From the NCBI RefSeq assembly GCF_002995745.1, contig NZ_PVXQ01000002.1, positions 114,768 through 178,767 on the forward strand: a DNA stretch of 64,000 nucleotides. Reading direction: 5' to 3'. The stretch is from Clostridium vincentii. Its GTDB lineage: Bacteria; Bacillota; Clostridia; Clostridiales; Clostridiaceae. Positions 8,392 through 17,166 of the stretch are shown here, piece after piece (position 1 is the stretch's first letter; the number at the start of each line of letters is the position of its first letter). The notes beneath the pieces are model-generated. The model searched no databases. It was not told the DNA's origin and was given only the letters and a program-made list of their open reading frames with translations. Position numbers and translations under genes: made by a program.

Positions 8392-8778
8392 CTATTCTAT
8401 AGTTTCCTCTTCAACTTTTTCTTCAATTGCAGATTCTACATCTGCACACTTCTCTTGAGATTTTGATTTCTTACTAGCTAAGTAGTCAGAAATTTTAACT
8501 TTAGCGCCTTGTATATCCTTTTTACCTTCACAAACTCTAGAGTCTAAAGTTTCTTTAAGAGCAGCGCTTTTTTCTGATAATCTATCCTTAGTTTCACTCG
8601 CTTTTTCAGCAATATCAGATCTAGTTTTTTTACCAGACTTTGGAGCGAACAATAAACCCATGATAGATCCTAATGCAGCACCTGTAACAGCAGTTAAAGA
8701 AGCAACCTTAGCAACCTTAATATTCTCTTTTCTTTTTTGATCTCTTTTCTTTTTTTCAATTAATGCATAAATTCCCAT
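8392..8778 (-). CDS. YtxH-domain protein
   Basis: The 128-residue protein has a short basic start (KKKRDQKRKENIKVAK), a glycine-rich membrane segment (about residues 25-45, TGAALGSIMGLLFAPKSGKKTR, the YtxH signature in part: LLFAPKSGKK) and a charged helical tail (50-128) rich in Lys and Glu. YtxH proteins are small membrane-associated proteins induced by stress in Bacillus. GGAGGAG precedes the ATG by 5 bases. It is first in the operon with the DUF948 gene. The promoter carries a perfect 9-bp palindrome over its -10 region. Confidence 0.85.
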   Translation of the reverse strand: MGIYALIEKKKRDQKRKENIKVAKVASLTAVTGAALGSIMGLLFAPKSGKKTRSDIAEKASETKDRLSEKSAALKETLDSRVCEGKKDIQGAKVKISDYLASKKSKSQEKCADVESAIEEKVEEETIE

Positions 8779-8804
8779 AAATTCTCCTCCTTAAATAACT
8801 ATTT

Positions 8805-8841
8805 ATAGACAATTGTACCATTGTCTATTAGTAAAAGTCAA
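8805..8841 (-). promoter_or_regulatory. YtxH operon promoter with perfect dyad
   Basis: Read on the minus strand, TTGACT (8841-8836), 18 bases, then TACAAT (8817-8812) forms a promoter. ATAGACAAT-N6-ATTGTCTAT (8805-8828) is a perfect 9-bp inverted repeat covering the -10. The rest of the 324-base gap to metY holds the metY promoter and AT-rich sequence. Confidence 0.6.
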
Positions 8842-8990
8842 TGATTACATTTACATTTACATAATTCCTCGAAATTTTAGTCAATTCTAAATATTATATT
8901 TATTTCTTTACAATAATGTGAAAGTTTTTTCTTTTAAAATGGTATAATTCAATAAAAAGTTAAGTAAAAAATATAATTATAAAATTAAAA

Positions 8991-9044
8991 CCATATGTAT
9001 TGACATAAAAACATAGTGTTGATATAATCATACAAAACATATGG
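8991..9044 (+). promoter_or_regulatory. Consensus metY promoter flanked by inverted repeats
   Basis: TTGACA (9000-9005), 17 bases, then TATAAT (9023-9028) is a perfect sigma-A promoter. CCATATGT (8991-8998) and ACATATGG (9037-9044) form an inverted pair flanking it. I see no SAM riboswitch or T-box between this promoter and metY, so control is likely by a protein operator. Confidence 0.7.
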
Positions 9045-9102
9045 ACGAAGTAAGAGTGGCTATAAGAATATCAATTAACTAAAATGAATGGAGGAATTTT
9101 AA

Positions 9103-10386
9103 ATGAGTAAAAATTATAGATTTGAAACACAACAACTACATGCAGGTCAAGACGTAGACCCTACAACAAAATCAAGGACAGTACCAATTTATCAGACATC
9201 ATCATATGTATTTGATAATACACAACATGCGGAAAATCTTTTTGGATTAAAAGAAAATGGAAATATTTATTCAAGAATTATGAATCCAACAAGTGATGTT
9301 TTTGAAAAAAGAATGGCAGTACTTGAAGGTGGAGTTGGAGCATTAGCTACAGCAAGTGGATCAGCAGCAATTACTTACTCAATATTAAATATTGCAGGAA
9401 CAGGAGATGAGATTGTTGCAGCAGCAACCCTTTATGGGGGAACATTTAATTTATTTTCAACTACTTTGCCAAGACTTGGAATTACAACAACTTTTGTAGA
9501 TCCTGATCGAGTAGAAAACTTTGAAGCAGCAATTACTGAAAAGACTAAAGCAATATTTATTGAATCTATTGGAAATCCAGGAATTAATATAATTGACATA
9601 GAAGAAGTAGCAAAGGTTGCACATAAACATGGTATCCCATTAATTATAGATAATACATTCGGTACACCATATCTAGTAAAACCAATTGAATTTGGAGCAG
9701 ATATAGTAGTTCATTCAGCAACTAAATTTATTGGTGGACATGGTACTTCAATTGGAGGAGTTATAGTAGATGGAGGAAACTTTGATTGGGCACAAAATGA
9801 TAAGTTCCCAGGATTTACAGAACCAGATACTAGCTATCATGGACTTGTTTACGCTAGAGATATTGGGGCAGCAGCATTTATAACAAAGGCACGTGTACAA
9901 TTACTTCGTGATACAGGAGCTACTTTAAGCCCGTTTAATTCTTTCTTATTTTTGCAAGGATTAGAAACTTTATCACTTAGATTAGAACGTCATGTTGAAA
10001 ATACTAAAAAGATAGTTGATTTCTTAAATTCAAACGATCAGGTAGCATGGGTTAATTATCCTTCATTAGAGGGTAATAAGTACTATGACTTAGCTAAAAA
10101 GTATTTACCAAAAGGCGCAGGTTCTATATTTACCTTTGGAGTTAAGGGCGGAGAAGCTGAAGCTCGTAAGTTTATAGATAGCTTAGAAGTATTCTCTCAA
10201 CTTGCAAATGTAGGTGATTCTAAATCATTAGTAATTCACCCTGCATCAACTACACATCAGCAGCTTTCAGACACAGAACAAGCAAATGCTGGAATTACTA
10301 AAGATATGATTAGACTTTCTATAGGTACAGAACATATTGATGACCTTATAGAAGATTTACAAAATGCTTTTTCTAAAATAGGATAA
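9103..10386 (+). CDS. metY: O-acetylhomoserine sulfhydrylase
   Basis: This PLP enzyme joins O-acetylhomoserine with sulfide (or methanethiol) to make homocysteine or methionine. It belongs to the Cys/Met metabolism PLP family at the expected length (427). The PLP lysine is K208 in [11 protein letters not shown], and the MetY-type [15 protein letters not shown] occurs near residue 55. The C-terminal [14 protein letters not shown] is typical. GGAGG lies 9 bases before the ATG. It has its own strong promoter. The next promoter, for the FMN riboswitch, starts only 6 bases after its stop and no terminator is seen between, so some read-through into the rib leader is possible. Confidence 0.93.
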   Translation: MSKNYRFETQQLHAGQDVDPTTKSRTVPIYQTSSYVFDNTQHAENLFGLKENGNIYSRIMNPTSDVFEKRMAVLEGGVGALATASGSAAITYSILNIAGTGDEIVAAATLYGGTFNLFSTTLPRLGITTTFVDPDRVENFEAAITEKTKAIFIESIGNPGINIIDIEEVAKVAHKHGIPLIIDNTFGTPYLVKPIEFGADIVVHSATKFIGGHGTSIGGVIVDGGNFDWAQNDKFPGFTEPDTSYHGLVYARDIGAAAFITKARVQLLRDTGATLSPFNSFLFLQGLETLSLRLERHVENTKKIVDFLNSNDQVAWVNYPSLEGNKYYDLAKKYLPKGAGSIFTFGVKGGEAEARKFIDSLEVFSQLANVGDSKSLVIHPASTTHQQLSDTEQANAGITKDMIRLSIGTEHIDDLIEDLQNAFSKIG

Positions 10387-10392
10387 TATTTA

Positions 10393-10421
10393 TTGACAAC
10401 AATAAAAAATAGGAATAATAT
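10393..10421 (+). promoter_or_regulatory. Promoter of the FMN riboswitch/rib operon
   Basis: TTGACA (10393-10398), 17 bases, then TAATAT (10416-10421), about 20 bases before the aptamer. It begins 6 bases after the metY stop. Confidence 0.7.
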
Positions 10422-10440
10422 AAAAATATAATTTAATATA

Positions 10441-10546
10441 TTCTTCGGGGCAGGGTTAATTTCCCTACTGGCGGTATAGCCCGCGAGCCATTGTGCTGAT
10501 TCGGTTTAACTCCGAAGCCAACAGTAAAGTCTGGATAAAAGAAGAA
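10441..10546 (+). ncRNA. FMN riboswitch (RFN element)
   Basis: The conserved RFN landmarks appear in order: GGGGCAGGG, TTCCCTACTGGCGGT, AGCCCGCGAGC, TGATTCGGTT, TCCGAAGCCAACAGT and GTCTGGAT. The outer stem TTCTTC/GAAGAA closes at 10441 and 10546. FMN binding is expected to favour the terminator at 10595, shutting down ribD-ribE-ribBA-ribH. Confidence 0.97.
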
Positions 10547-10594
10547 AATGAATAAGTATAGTTTATTATTATGATAACTCTATTTGTGTATTTT

Positions 10595-10628
10595 GCTCTG
10601 AAATATTTTATATTTCAGAGCTTTTTTA
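10595..10628 (+). terminator. Riboswitch expression-platform terminator
   Basis: GCTCTGAAATA pairs with TATTTCAGAGC, followed by six T. It is about 50 bases after the aptamer, as expected of a transcription-attenuating FMN switch. Confidence 0.9.
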
Positions 10629-10662
10629 ATTTACATGATGGGATGATTTTACTTATTTTTGG

Positions 10663-10692
10663 AGCCTCGAATAATTTATTCGAGGCTTTTCT
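10663..10692 (+). terminator. Second terminator in the rib leader
   Basis: AGCCTCGAATAA pairs perfectly with TTATTCGAGGCT, followed by TTTTCTTT. It lies after the riboswitch terminator and before ribD, which is unusual because it would also stop transcripts that escaped FMN control. Confidence 0.75.
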
Positions 10693-10760
10693 TTGTTAAT
10701 ATTTATTTTTTTGTTAATACTAAAATAATAATGTGTACCCAAAAGAGGAACTTTGTGTGG

Positions 10761-10878
10761 AATTGATAATTGATAATTGAGAGTTGAAGGATAAAACTCC
10801 TAGGAGTTTTTGAAAATATATAATTTTAGAAATTCTGCAGGAATTTCATCTATAATTTTCAATTTTCCACTTTCAATT
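10761..10878. repeat. MITE-like element with long inverted arms in the rib leader
   Basis: The left arm (10761-10810, built from AATTGATAATTGA units) aligns with the reverse complement of the right arm (10828-10878) over about 50 positions with scattered mismatches. That makes a 118-bp near-palindrome. It codes for nothing and sits between the second terminator and the ribD ribosome site. A related motif, TTGAAAATTGAAAGTTGA, occurs at about 29122-29139. Confidence 0.65.
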
Positions 10879-10896
10879 AAAAAAGAGAGGATTGAT

Positions 10897-11991
10897 ATGA
10901 TGGATAGAAAATATATGAAGATAGCTTTAGAGTTAGCTAAAAATGGAGAAGGACGAGTAAGTCCAAATCCAATGGTGGGAGCAATTATTGTAAAGAACGG
11001 TAGTGTAATAGCTGGCGGTCATCATAGAGAATATGGCAAAGCCCATGCTGAGGTTGATGCCTTTGAAAATGCCACTGAGGATGTTGAAGGAGCTACTATG
11101 TATGTGACTCTAGAACCTTGTTCTCATTTTGGGAAGACTCCTCCCTGTGCAGATAAGATAATCGAGAAAAAAATATCAAAAGTGGTAATAGGTAGCTTAG
11201 ATCCTAATCCGTTAGTTGCTGGAAATGGAGTAAAAAAGCTTCAGGATGCAGGGGTTATAGTAGGTGTTTTAGAAGATGAATGTAAAGACCTAAATGAAGT
11301 ATTTATGAAATACATACTAGAAAAAAAGCCCTTTGTTGTGATGAAATCTGCCATGTCATTAGATGGAAAGATTGCAACCTATTCAGGTGAATCAAAATGG
11401 ATTTCAGGGGAAGAATCAAGGAAAAATGTTCATAAACTTAGAAATAAACTATCCTCTATTATGGTGGGAGTACAAACTGTAATAAAGGATAATCCAGAGC
11501 TTACCTGCAGAACAGAAAATGGTAGGAATCCTATAAGGATAGTTGTGGATAGTACCCTTAGAATACCAATTGAATCAAAACTTGTAGAAGGTGCTCGGGA
11601 TATAAAAACAATAGTTGCAACAACAGATAGAAGAGATAAAGATAAAGAAATACTGCTTAAAGAAAAGGGTGTAATTATTTTAGTTACTGAACAGATAAAC
11701 AATCAGGTAGATTTATTAGACTTAATGAAAAAGCTAGGAGCCTTGCAAATAGATAGTGTACTTCTTGAGGGAGGAGCTACATTGAATTTTTCTGCACTTG
11801 CTCAAGGAATTGTAGATAAGGTCCAAGTGTATATTGCTCCTATGATAATAGGAGGGGACAAGGCTAAAACTATTGTTGGAGGTACAGGAGTAGAAGCATT
11901 AACGGATGCCTTTAAATTAAGAGATTTAAAAACAAGTCTAATTGGGCAAGATATTCTTATAGAAGGTTATGTGAAGAAAGGTGAAGAATAA
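10897..11991 (+). CDS. ribD: Bifunctional pyrimidine deaminase/reductase RibD
   Basis: The enzyme catalyses two steps of riboflavin synthesis from the GTP cyclohydrolase II product: deamination, then NADPH-dependent reduction of the ribosyl group. Residues 1-145 are the zinc deaminase (H50 and E52 in HAEVDA; C75 and C84 in PCSHFGKTPPC). Residues 148-364 are the reductase (KSAMSLDGKIA, LLEGGATLN). I chose ATG 10897 because GAGAGG lies 7 bases upstream and RKYMKIALELAK is the usual N-terminus; the upstream in-frame ATG lies in the MITE. It is first in ribD-E-BA-H, and its stop overlaps the ribE start (TAATG). Confidence 0.95.
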   Translation: MMDRKYMKIALELAKNGEGRVSPNPMVGAIIVKNGSVIAGGHHREYGKAHAEVDAFENATEDVEGATMYVTLEPCSHFGKTPPCADKIIEKKISKVVIGSLDPNPLVAGNGVKKLQDAGVIVGVLEDECKDLNEVFMKYILEKKPFVVMKSAMSLDGKIATYSGESKWISGEESRKNVHKLRNKLSSIMVGVQTVIKDNPELTCRTENGRNPIRIVVDSTLRIPIESKLVEGARDIKTIVATTDRRDKDKEILLKEKGVIILVTEQINNQVDLLDLMKKLGALQIDSVLLEGGATLNFSALAQGIVDKVQVYIAPMIIGGDKAKTIVGGTGVEALTDAFKLRDLKTSLIGQDILIEGYVKKGEE

Positions 11992-12647
11992 TGTTTACAG
12001 GAATAATTGAAGAGGTAGGAGAAATCCAAAATATAAAAAATGGAATAAAATCTTCAAGGTTAGCGATAAAAGCTAAAAAAGTTATTAATGATACTAAGAT
12101 TGGAGATAGCATATGTACCAATGGGGTCTGCCTTACAGTTATCAATATAGCAGGAAACCTATTTGAGGCAGATATTATGGCAGAAACATTAAGAAGAAGT
12201 AATTTAGGTGAGCTCAAATCTGGTAGTAAGGTAAATCTTGAACGGGCCTTAACCCTTGATAAAAGATTGGGAGGTCATTTAGTTAGTGGACATATAGATG
12301 GTGTAGGACAAATAGTCGCTAATTTAAAAGAAGATAATGCCGTATGGATTACCATAGAAGCAAATAGTGAAATTTTAAGATATATAGTTAAAAAAGGATC
12401 TATAACAATAGATGGTATAAGTCTAACTGTCGCCTATATTGATGATAAAACCTTTAAGGTATCAATTATTCCTCATACGGGGGAAGAAACTACCCTACTT
12501 AATAAAAAAATTGGAAAGAGAGTTAATCTTGAATGTGATGTAATAGGAAAATATGTTGAGAAACTTTTAGGGTTATCTCTAAACAAAGAGGAAAAGACAA
12601 AAGAGACCCTAGGTGAAAAATTTTTAAGAGAAAATGGATTCATGTAA
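11991..12647 (+). CDS. ribE: Riboflavin synthase alpha subunit
   Basis: The enzyme dismutates two 6,7-dimethyl-8-ribityllumazine molecules into riboflavin and a pyrimidinedione. It has the two internally repeated barrels of the family (about residues 1-95 and 96-200), the MFTGIIEEVG start, and substrate-site motifs GVCLTV, SGHIDG and GISLTV. Its length of 218 is normal. Translation is probably coupled to ribD through the one-base overlap. A 22-base gap with AGGGAGGA leads to ribBA. Confidence 0.96.
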   Translation: MFTGIIEEVGEIQNIKNGIKSSRLAIKAKKVINDTKIGDSICTNGVCLTVINIAGNLFEADIMAETLRRSNLGELKSGSKVNLERALTLDKRLGGHLVSGHIDGVGQIVANLKEDNAVWITIEANSEILRYIVKKGSITIDGISLTVAYIDDKTFKVSIIPHTGEETTLLNKKIGKRVNLECDVIGKYVEKLLGLSLNKEEKTKETLGEKFLRENGFM

Positions 12648-12669
12648 ATAAAGGGAGGATAAAGATTAT

Positions 12670-13869
12670 ATGTTTAAGTTTAATAGTATTGAAGAGGCTA
12701 TAGAAGATATAGGCTTAGGAAAAATGGTTATAGTTATTGATGATGAAGATAGGGAAAATGAGGGGGATTTAATCTTGGCATCAGACAAGGTTACCCCAGA
12801 GGCAATAAATTTCATGGCAAAATATGCTAGAGGTTTGATATGTATGCCTATGGAAGAGGCTAGGCTTAAGAGATTAAATATTCACCCCATGGTAGAGACT
12901 AATACTGATAATCATGGAACTGCCTTCACTGTGTCCATTGATCATTGTGAGACTACAACAGGTATTTCAGCCTTTGAAAGAGCATTTACAATATCTAAAA
13001 CATTAGATGAGAATGCAAAGGGAGAAGATTTTACAAGGCCAGGACATATTTTCCCATTAGCGGCTAAAAAAAATGGAGTACTAGAAAGAACTGGACATAC
13101 AGAAGCTGTTGTGGACTTAGCAAGATTAGCTGGGCTTAAACCCGCGGGAGTTATTTGCGAAATTATGAAAGATGATGGAACCATGGCAAGAACAGCAGAT
13201 CTTATGGAGTTTTCTAAAGAGCATAATCTGAAAATTGTTACTATTGCAGATTTAGTTGCCTATAGACGGAAAAATGAAGTGCTAGTTGAAAGAGTTGCAA
13301 AAGCTAAAATGCCAACAAGGTATGGAGAGTTCACTATTCATGGTTTTATAAATAAATTGAATGGAGAACATCATGTTGCCTTAGTTATGGGAGAAATAGA
13401 TAGTGATAAATCGATTTTAACAAGAATTCATTCGGAATGTTTAACAGGAGACGCCTTAGGGTCGAAAAGGTGTGATTGTGGAGAACAGTATGATGCAGCT
13501 ATGAAGATGATAGCAAAAGAAGGAAATGGAATACTGCTTTATTTAAGACAGGAAGGTAGAGGAATAGGGTTAATAAATAAATTAAAAGCCTATGAACTCC
13601 AAGATGGGGGCCTTGATACAGTTGAAGCAAATCTTAAATTAGGATTTGCAGCAGACCTTAGAGATTATGGAATAGGAGCTCAAATATTAAAGGACTTAGG
13701 AGCTAAAAAGCTAAGACTTATAACTAATAATCCGAAAAAGATAAATGGATTAGCTGGATACGATATTGAGGTCGTAGACAGGGTTCCAATACAAATTGAA
13801 TCAAATAAGTATAATAAAGATTATTTAAAAACAAAACAAGAAAAACTAAATCATATACTAAATTATTAA
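12670..13869 (+). CDS. ribBA: Bifunctional DHBP synthase / GTP cyclohydrolase II
   Basis: The protein fuses the two entry enzymes of the pathway. Residues 1-200 make 3,4-dihydroxy-2-butanone 4-phosphate from ribulose 5-phosphate ([29 protein letters not shown]). Residues 205-399 open GTP (zinc cysteines C257, C268 and C270 in [28 protein letters not shown]). All key residues are present, so both halves should be active. It is the third gene of the FMN-controlled operon, with 20 bases to ribH. Confidence 0.96.
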   Translation: MFKFNSIEEAIEDIGLGKMVIVIDDEDRENEGDLILASDKVTPEAINFMAKYARGLICMPMEEARLKRLNIHPMVETNTDNHGTAFTVSIDHCETTTGISAFERAFTISKTLDENAKGEDFTRPGHIFPLAAKKNGVLERTGHTEAVVDLARLAGLKPAGVICEIMKDDGTMARTADLMEFSKEHNLKIVTIADLVAYRRKNEVLVERVAKAKMPTRYGEFTIHGFINKLNGEHHVALVMGEIDSDKSILTRIHSECLTGDALGSKRCDCGEQYDAAMKMIAKEGNGILLYLRQEGRGIGLINKLKAYELQDGGLDTVEANLKLGFAADLRDYGIGAQILKDLGAKKLRLITNNPKKINGLAGYDIEVVDRVPIQIESNKYNKDYLKTKQEKLNHILNY

Positions 13870-13889
13870 AAAAAGGTGGAGATATTAAG

Positions 13890-14351
13890 ATGAATATTAT
13901 TGAAGGAAAATTAATAGCAGAAGGATTGAAAATTGGTATTGTTGTAGCAAGGTTTAATGAGTTTATAGTATCTAAATTACTAGGGGGCGCGCTAGATAGC
14001 CTAAAAAGACATGGAGTTAATGAAGATGATATAGATGTTGCTTGGGTTCCTGGAGCCTTTGAAATACCATTAATAGCAAAGAAAATGGCTAAAAATGATA
14101 AATATGATGCAATAATTTGTTTGGGGGCAGTAATAAAGGGGTCAACACCACATTTTGATTATGTTTGCTCTGAGGCATCTAAAGGAATAGGAGCTGTATC
14201 ATTAGGAGAAGAAAAGCCTGTGATATTTGGAATACTAACTACTGATTCAATTGAGCAAGCTATTGAAAGGGCAGGAACTAAAGCTGGAAATAAAGGATAT
14301 GATGCAGCAGTTACAGCAATTGAAATGGCAAATTTAATGAAGAAGTTTTAG
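13890..14351 (+). CDS. ribH: 6,7-dimethyl-8-ribityllumazine synthase
   Basis: The enzyme condenses the RibD and RibB products to form lumazine, usually as a 60-subunit or pentameric shell. Typical motifs: [30 protein letters not shown] (catalytic His in the last) and [11 protein letters not shown]. Its length of 153 is standard. GGTGGAG precedes the ATG. It is the last gene of the rib operon. No terminator hairpin is obvious in the 272 bases before malQ. That gap holds only an 8-bp stem GGCTGT/ACAGCC near 14558-14585, of unknown role. Confidence 0.96.
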   Translation: MNIIEGKLIAEGLKIGIVVARFNEFIVSKLLGGALDSLKRHGVNEDDIDVAWVPGAFEIPLIAKKMAKNDKYDAIICLGAVIKGSTPHFDYVCSEASKGIGAVSLGEEKPVIFGILTTDSIEQAIERAGTKAGNKGYDAAVTAIEMANLMKKF

Positions 14352-14623
14352 GTGAAAACATTTATTATACCTCATGTAGTAATAAAATAGAGGATAACTT
14401 TATATAGTTAAAAGTAGATTAAGAAATAAATAGTGGAAAATAATTACAATTTTGTATCTATTAATGCCCTTAGTGTATAATCTATAAGTAAGTAAAATTT
14501 ATATTAACATAAAATAAATAGATTTAATGAATTATAGATTATTGTGCTTAATATGTAGGCTGTCATTTATATAGTTTGTATACAGCCATATGAAAGCTTA
14601 AAAATTGTTAGGAGGACATTATT

Positions 14624-16117
14624 ATGTTACGTGGTGCAGGAGTTTTGATGCACATATCTTCACTACCGGGGAAGTTTGGTATAGGTACATTTGGAAAAGA
14701 AGCATATAAATTTGCTGATTTTATTAAAAAGGCAGGAATGAAATATTGGCAGATACTTCCGCTGGGTCATACAGGCTTTGGAGATTCACCTTATCAATGT
14801 TTTAATGTATTTGCTGGAAATCCATATTTTATTGATTTCGACATTTTAGAAGAATCAGGATTATTGAAGGATATAGAATACAAAAACGAAGATTATGGCC
14901 AGAATAGCGAAAAAGTCGATTATGGGAAAATATATAACTCAAAATATAAAGTACTTAAAATAGCATATGAAAATTACAAAGTGGATAAACCCTATGAAAT
15001 AGAGCTACAATTTCTACAATTCAAAAAGAAAAATTCCTTCTGGCTAGAGGAGTATTCATTATATATGGCATTAAAGCTGCATTTTGATGTTGGTAATTGG
15101 TATAACTGGGATAATGATATTAAATCAAGAAAGCCAGAGGCTATAATAAAATATAAGACTAAATTGAAGGATGAAATAGAATATTGGTCTTTCATACAAT
15201 ATTTATTCTTCAGTCAGTGGTTCGAGTTGAAAAAATATGTTGAGGTTTTGGGAATAGAGATAATTGGAGATATTCCAATCTATGTTGCTGAGGATAGTGT
15301 AGATACTTGGAGTGCTCCTGAAAACTTCAGATTAGACAAAAGGACATTAGAGCCAACAGTTGTTGCAGGGTGTCCTCCTGATGCTTTTTCTGATACAGGA
15401 CAGCTTTGGGGAAACTTAATTTATGATTGGAACTTAATGAAGAAAACAGGCTATAAGTGGTGGATTTCTAGAATTAGGGAGAGCCTAAAACTTTATGATG
15501 TAGTTAGAATTGATCATTTTAGAGGGTTTGAATCATATTGGGCAATTCCTTATGGAAATGGAACTGCAGTTAATGGAAGCTGGGAAAAGGGTCCGGGTAT
15601 AGAGTTGTTTAATGCAATTAAGGCTGAACTTGGAGATGTAAATGTTATTGCTGAGGATTTAGGGAATCTAACTGATGAAGTTAGAGACTTCTTAAAGCAA
15701 ACAGGTTTTCCGGGAATGAAGATTCTTCAGTTCGCCTTTGATGGCTCTAATGATAATTGTTATTTACCACATAAATATAGTCCAAAGTGTGTTGCCTATA
15801 CTGGAAGCCATGATAATGATACCTTATTAGGTTGGTGTGAGAAAACTGCAAGTGGAAATGATATAAAAAATGCAAAGGAATATTTAGGATTGAATGAGAC
15901 CGAAGGATATAGTTGGGGCTTAATTCGAGGAGTCTGCGCATCTGTAGCTGACGTATCCATTGCTCAGATGCAGGATTTCATAGGCGCTGGAAATGAAGCC
16001 AGAATGAATTTGCCTTCAAGTATGGGAACAAACTGGAGCTGGAGAATTAAAAGTGACAGATTAACAGATGAGTTAGCCAATAAAATGGCTGGATTAAATT
16101 ATAGATTTGAAAGATAA
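14624..16117 (+). CDS. malQ: 4-alpha-glucanotransferase (amylomaltase)
   Basis: This GH77 enzyme transfers maltodextrin segments between alpha-1,4-glucans, releasing glucose in glycogen or maltodextrin turnover. The catalytic residues are intact: nucleophile D297 (RIDHFRG), acid/base E344 (AEDLG) and D397 (GSHDND). The N-terminal RGAGVLMHISSLPGKFGIG and the C-terminal NLPSSMGTNWSWR are typical of the family, and 497 is the normal length. TTAGGAGGA lies 9 bases before the ATG. No other maltodextrin genes are adjacent, so its regulation is unclear. A terminator follows. Confidence 0.94.
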   Translation: MLRGAGVLMHISSLPGKFGIGTFGKEAYKFADFIKKAGMKYWQILPLGHTGFGDSPYQCFNVFAGNPYFIDFDILEESGLLKDIEYKNEDYGQNSEKVDYGKIYNSKYKVLKIAYENYKVDKPYEIELQFLQFKKKNSFWLEEYSLYMALKLHFDVGNWYNWDNDIKSRKPEAIIKYKTKLKDEIEYWSFIQYLFFSQWFELKKYVEVLGIEIIGDIPIYVAEDSVDTWSAPENFRLDKRTLEPTVVAGCPPDAFSDTGQLWGNLIYDWNLMKKTGYKWWISRIRESLKLYDVVRIDHFRGFESYWAIPYGNGTAVNGSWEKGPGIELFNAIKAELGDVNVIAEDLGNLTDEVRDFLKQTGFPGMKILQFAFDGSNDNCYLPHKYSPKCVAYTGSHDNDTLLGWCEKTASGNDIKNAKEYLGLNETEGYSWGLIRGVCASVADVSIAQMQDFIGAGNEARMNLPSSMGTNWSWRIKSDRLTDELANKMAGLNYRFER

Positions 16118-16135
16118 ATAAGAGCAATACATGAG

Positions 16136-16172
16136 GAATAGAATTTGAGAAAAGTTCTATTCTTCTTTTTTT
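16136..16172 (+). terminator. Terminator of malQ
   Basis: GAATAGAA pairs with TTCTATTC over an 11-base loop, followed by CTTTTTTT. Confidence 0.8.
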
Positions 16173-16175
16173 GTC

Positions 16176-16300
16176 ATATAGCTGTGTATTCAATAAATGT
16201 TGTTAATATTTTCAAAAATCTCTGATTTATTATATGAGGTCTAGTTAAGATTACTATTGCTAGAATAAATAACAACATTTATTGCATACAGCGAGTTATA
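16176..16300. mobile_element. MITE sharing termini with the IS1595-type element at 51 kb
   Basis: The 125-bp non-coding element has inverted ends: left CTGTGTATTCAATAAATGTT and, on the opposite strand at the right, CTGTATGCAATAAATGTT, each continuing GTTA. The left end matches the left end of the IS at 50967 (ATATAG, CTGTGTATT, ATAAATGTTGTTA), with a 2-bp indel and two substitutions. It sits between the malQ terminator and the PhnF-type gene. It is probably a non-autonomous derivative moved by that transposase. I could not identify a target-site duplication. Confidence 0.7.
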
Positions 16301-16393
16301 AGAAATTTTACGTAAATATAACAAGAGTATTATATAGATAATATATATATAGCTTATCCTTATAATATAGTAGGAAAATAGGAGGGTTATATA

Positions 16394-17110
16394 TTGGATA
16401 TTATTGATAAAAATATTAGAGATAATATTATTGAAAATATTAACCAGGGCAAGTACAAAACTGATGGAAAATTACCGTCTGATAATCAACTAGCATTAAA
16501 GTACGGTGTGCCAAGAATAAAAATCAGGAAAATATATGAACGTCTTGAGGATATGGGATATATTTATTCACTCCAGGGTAGAGGCAGATTCTTCAAAGGG
16601 AAAAGTGAACATATCGAATTGGTTTTATCAGGCAATGAGAGCTTTTCTAAAAAACTTAAGAGTAAGGGTTATGATCTTGTAACTAAGAATATATTTTGTG
16701 AAAGAATACCTTTCAATAAGAAAATTTATAATGAGTTAAAAGTGGAAAGAAATATTGCTGTTTATAGGATTGGAAGATTAAGGATTGTAGGGGGAGAACC
16801 CATAGCAATACATATTTCATATTTAGCTGACTCTGTTTTCCCTAATATATATGAGGAAGGAAAAAAAATCACTTCAGTATTTGAGTATTACGAAAGTAAG
16901 GGCTTTAGTAATTATATTAGTGGAAAAAATCTTTTAAGTTTAGGGTACCCTATTTTTAAGGAAGGAGAATATCTACAATGTGGTGAGCTTGTACCATTAT
17001 TAAAGCTTGAAACAAATTGTATAGATGAAAAGAGAAATATAGTTTTAGAGTATACAGAAATATTGTATAGAGGAGATAAATTTAAGTATGAAATAAATCT
17101 CAATAAGTAA
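16394..17110 (+). CDS. phnF: GntR-family regulator (HutC/PhnF type) of phosphonate genes
   Basis: The 238-residue protein has a GntR winged helix (about residues 5-70; GKLPSDNQLALKYGVPRIKIRKIYERLEDMGYI, seen in part) and a C-terminal UTRA ligand-binding domain (about 85-235). The TTG start at 16394 is supported by AGGAGGG upstream. It lies directly before phnG in the same direction but is separated by a terminator and a fresh promoter. That suggests it is a repressor of the phn operon rather than part of it. The palindrome CTTGG-TG-CCAAG next to the phnG -10 is a candidate operator. The ligand is unknown; in mycobacteria PhnF senses phosphate limitation. Confidence 0.8.
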   Translation: MDIIDKNIRDNIIENINQGKYKTDGKLPSDNQLALKYGVPRIKIRKIYERLEDMGYIYSLQGRGRFFKGKSEHIELVLSGNESFSKKLKSKGYDLVTKNIFCERIPFNKKIYNELKVERNIAVYRIGRLRIVGGEPIAIHISYLADSVFPNIYEEGKKITSVFEYYESKGFSNYISGKNLLSLGYPIFKEGEYLQCGELVPLLKLETNCIDEKRNIVLEYTEILYRGDKFKYEINLNK

Positions 17111-17150
17111 GGGCTTTTTGATAATAAAAAATCAAAAGGCCTTTTTATTT
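17109..17150 (+). terminator. Terminator of phnF
   Basis: AAGGgCTTTTTGAT pairs with ATCAAAAgGCCTT, followed by TTTTATTT. It separates phnF from the phnG transcription unit. Confidence 0.75.
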
Positions 17151-17166
17151 ATTTAAAAACAGATTG

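Noticed and set aside
8063..8458. Plus-strand frame of 131 codons opposite the DUF948/YtxH genes
   Set aside because: It is the complement of two good minus-strand genes and has no ribosome site.
8850..9102. A SAM riboswitch or T-box leader before metY
   Set aside because: The transcript leader after the consensus promoter is only about 70 bases and shows none of the S-box or T-box conserved motifs.
14556..14588. GGCTGT/ACAGCC hairpin before malQ as a terminator or riboswitch
   Set aside because: The loop is long, there is no T run and no known aptamer motif matches.
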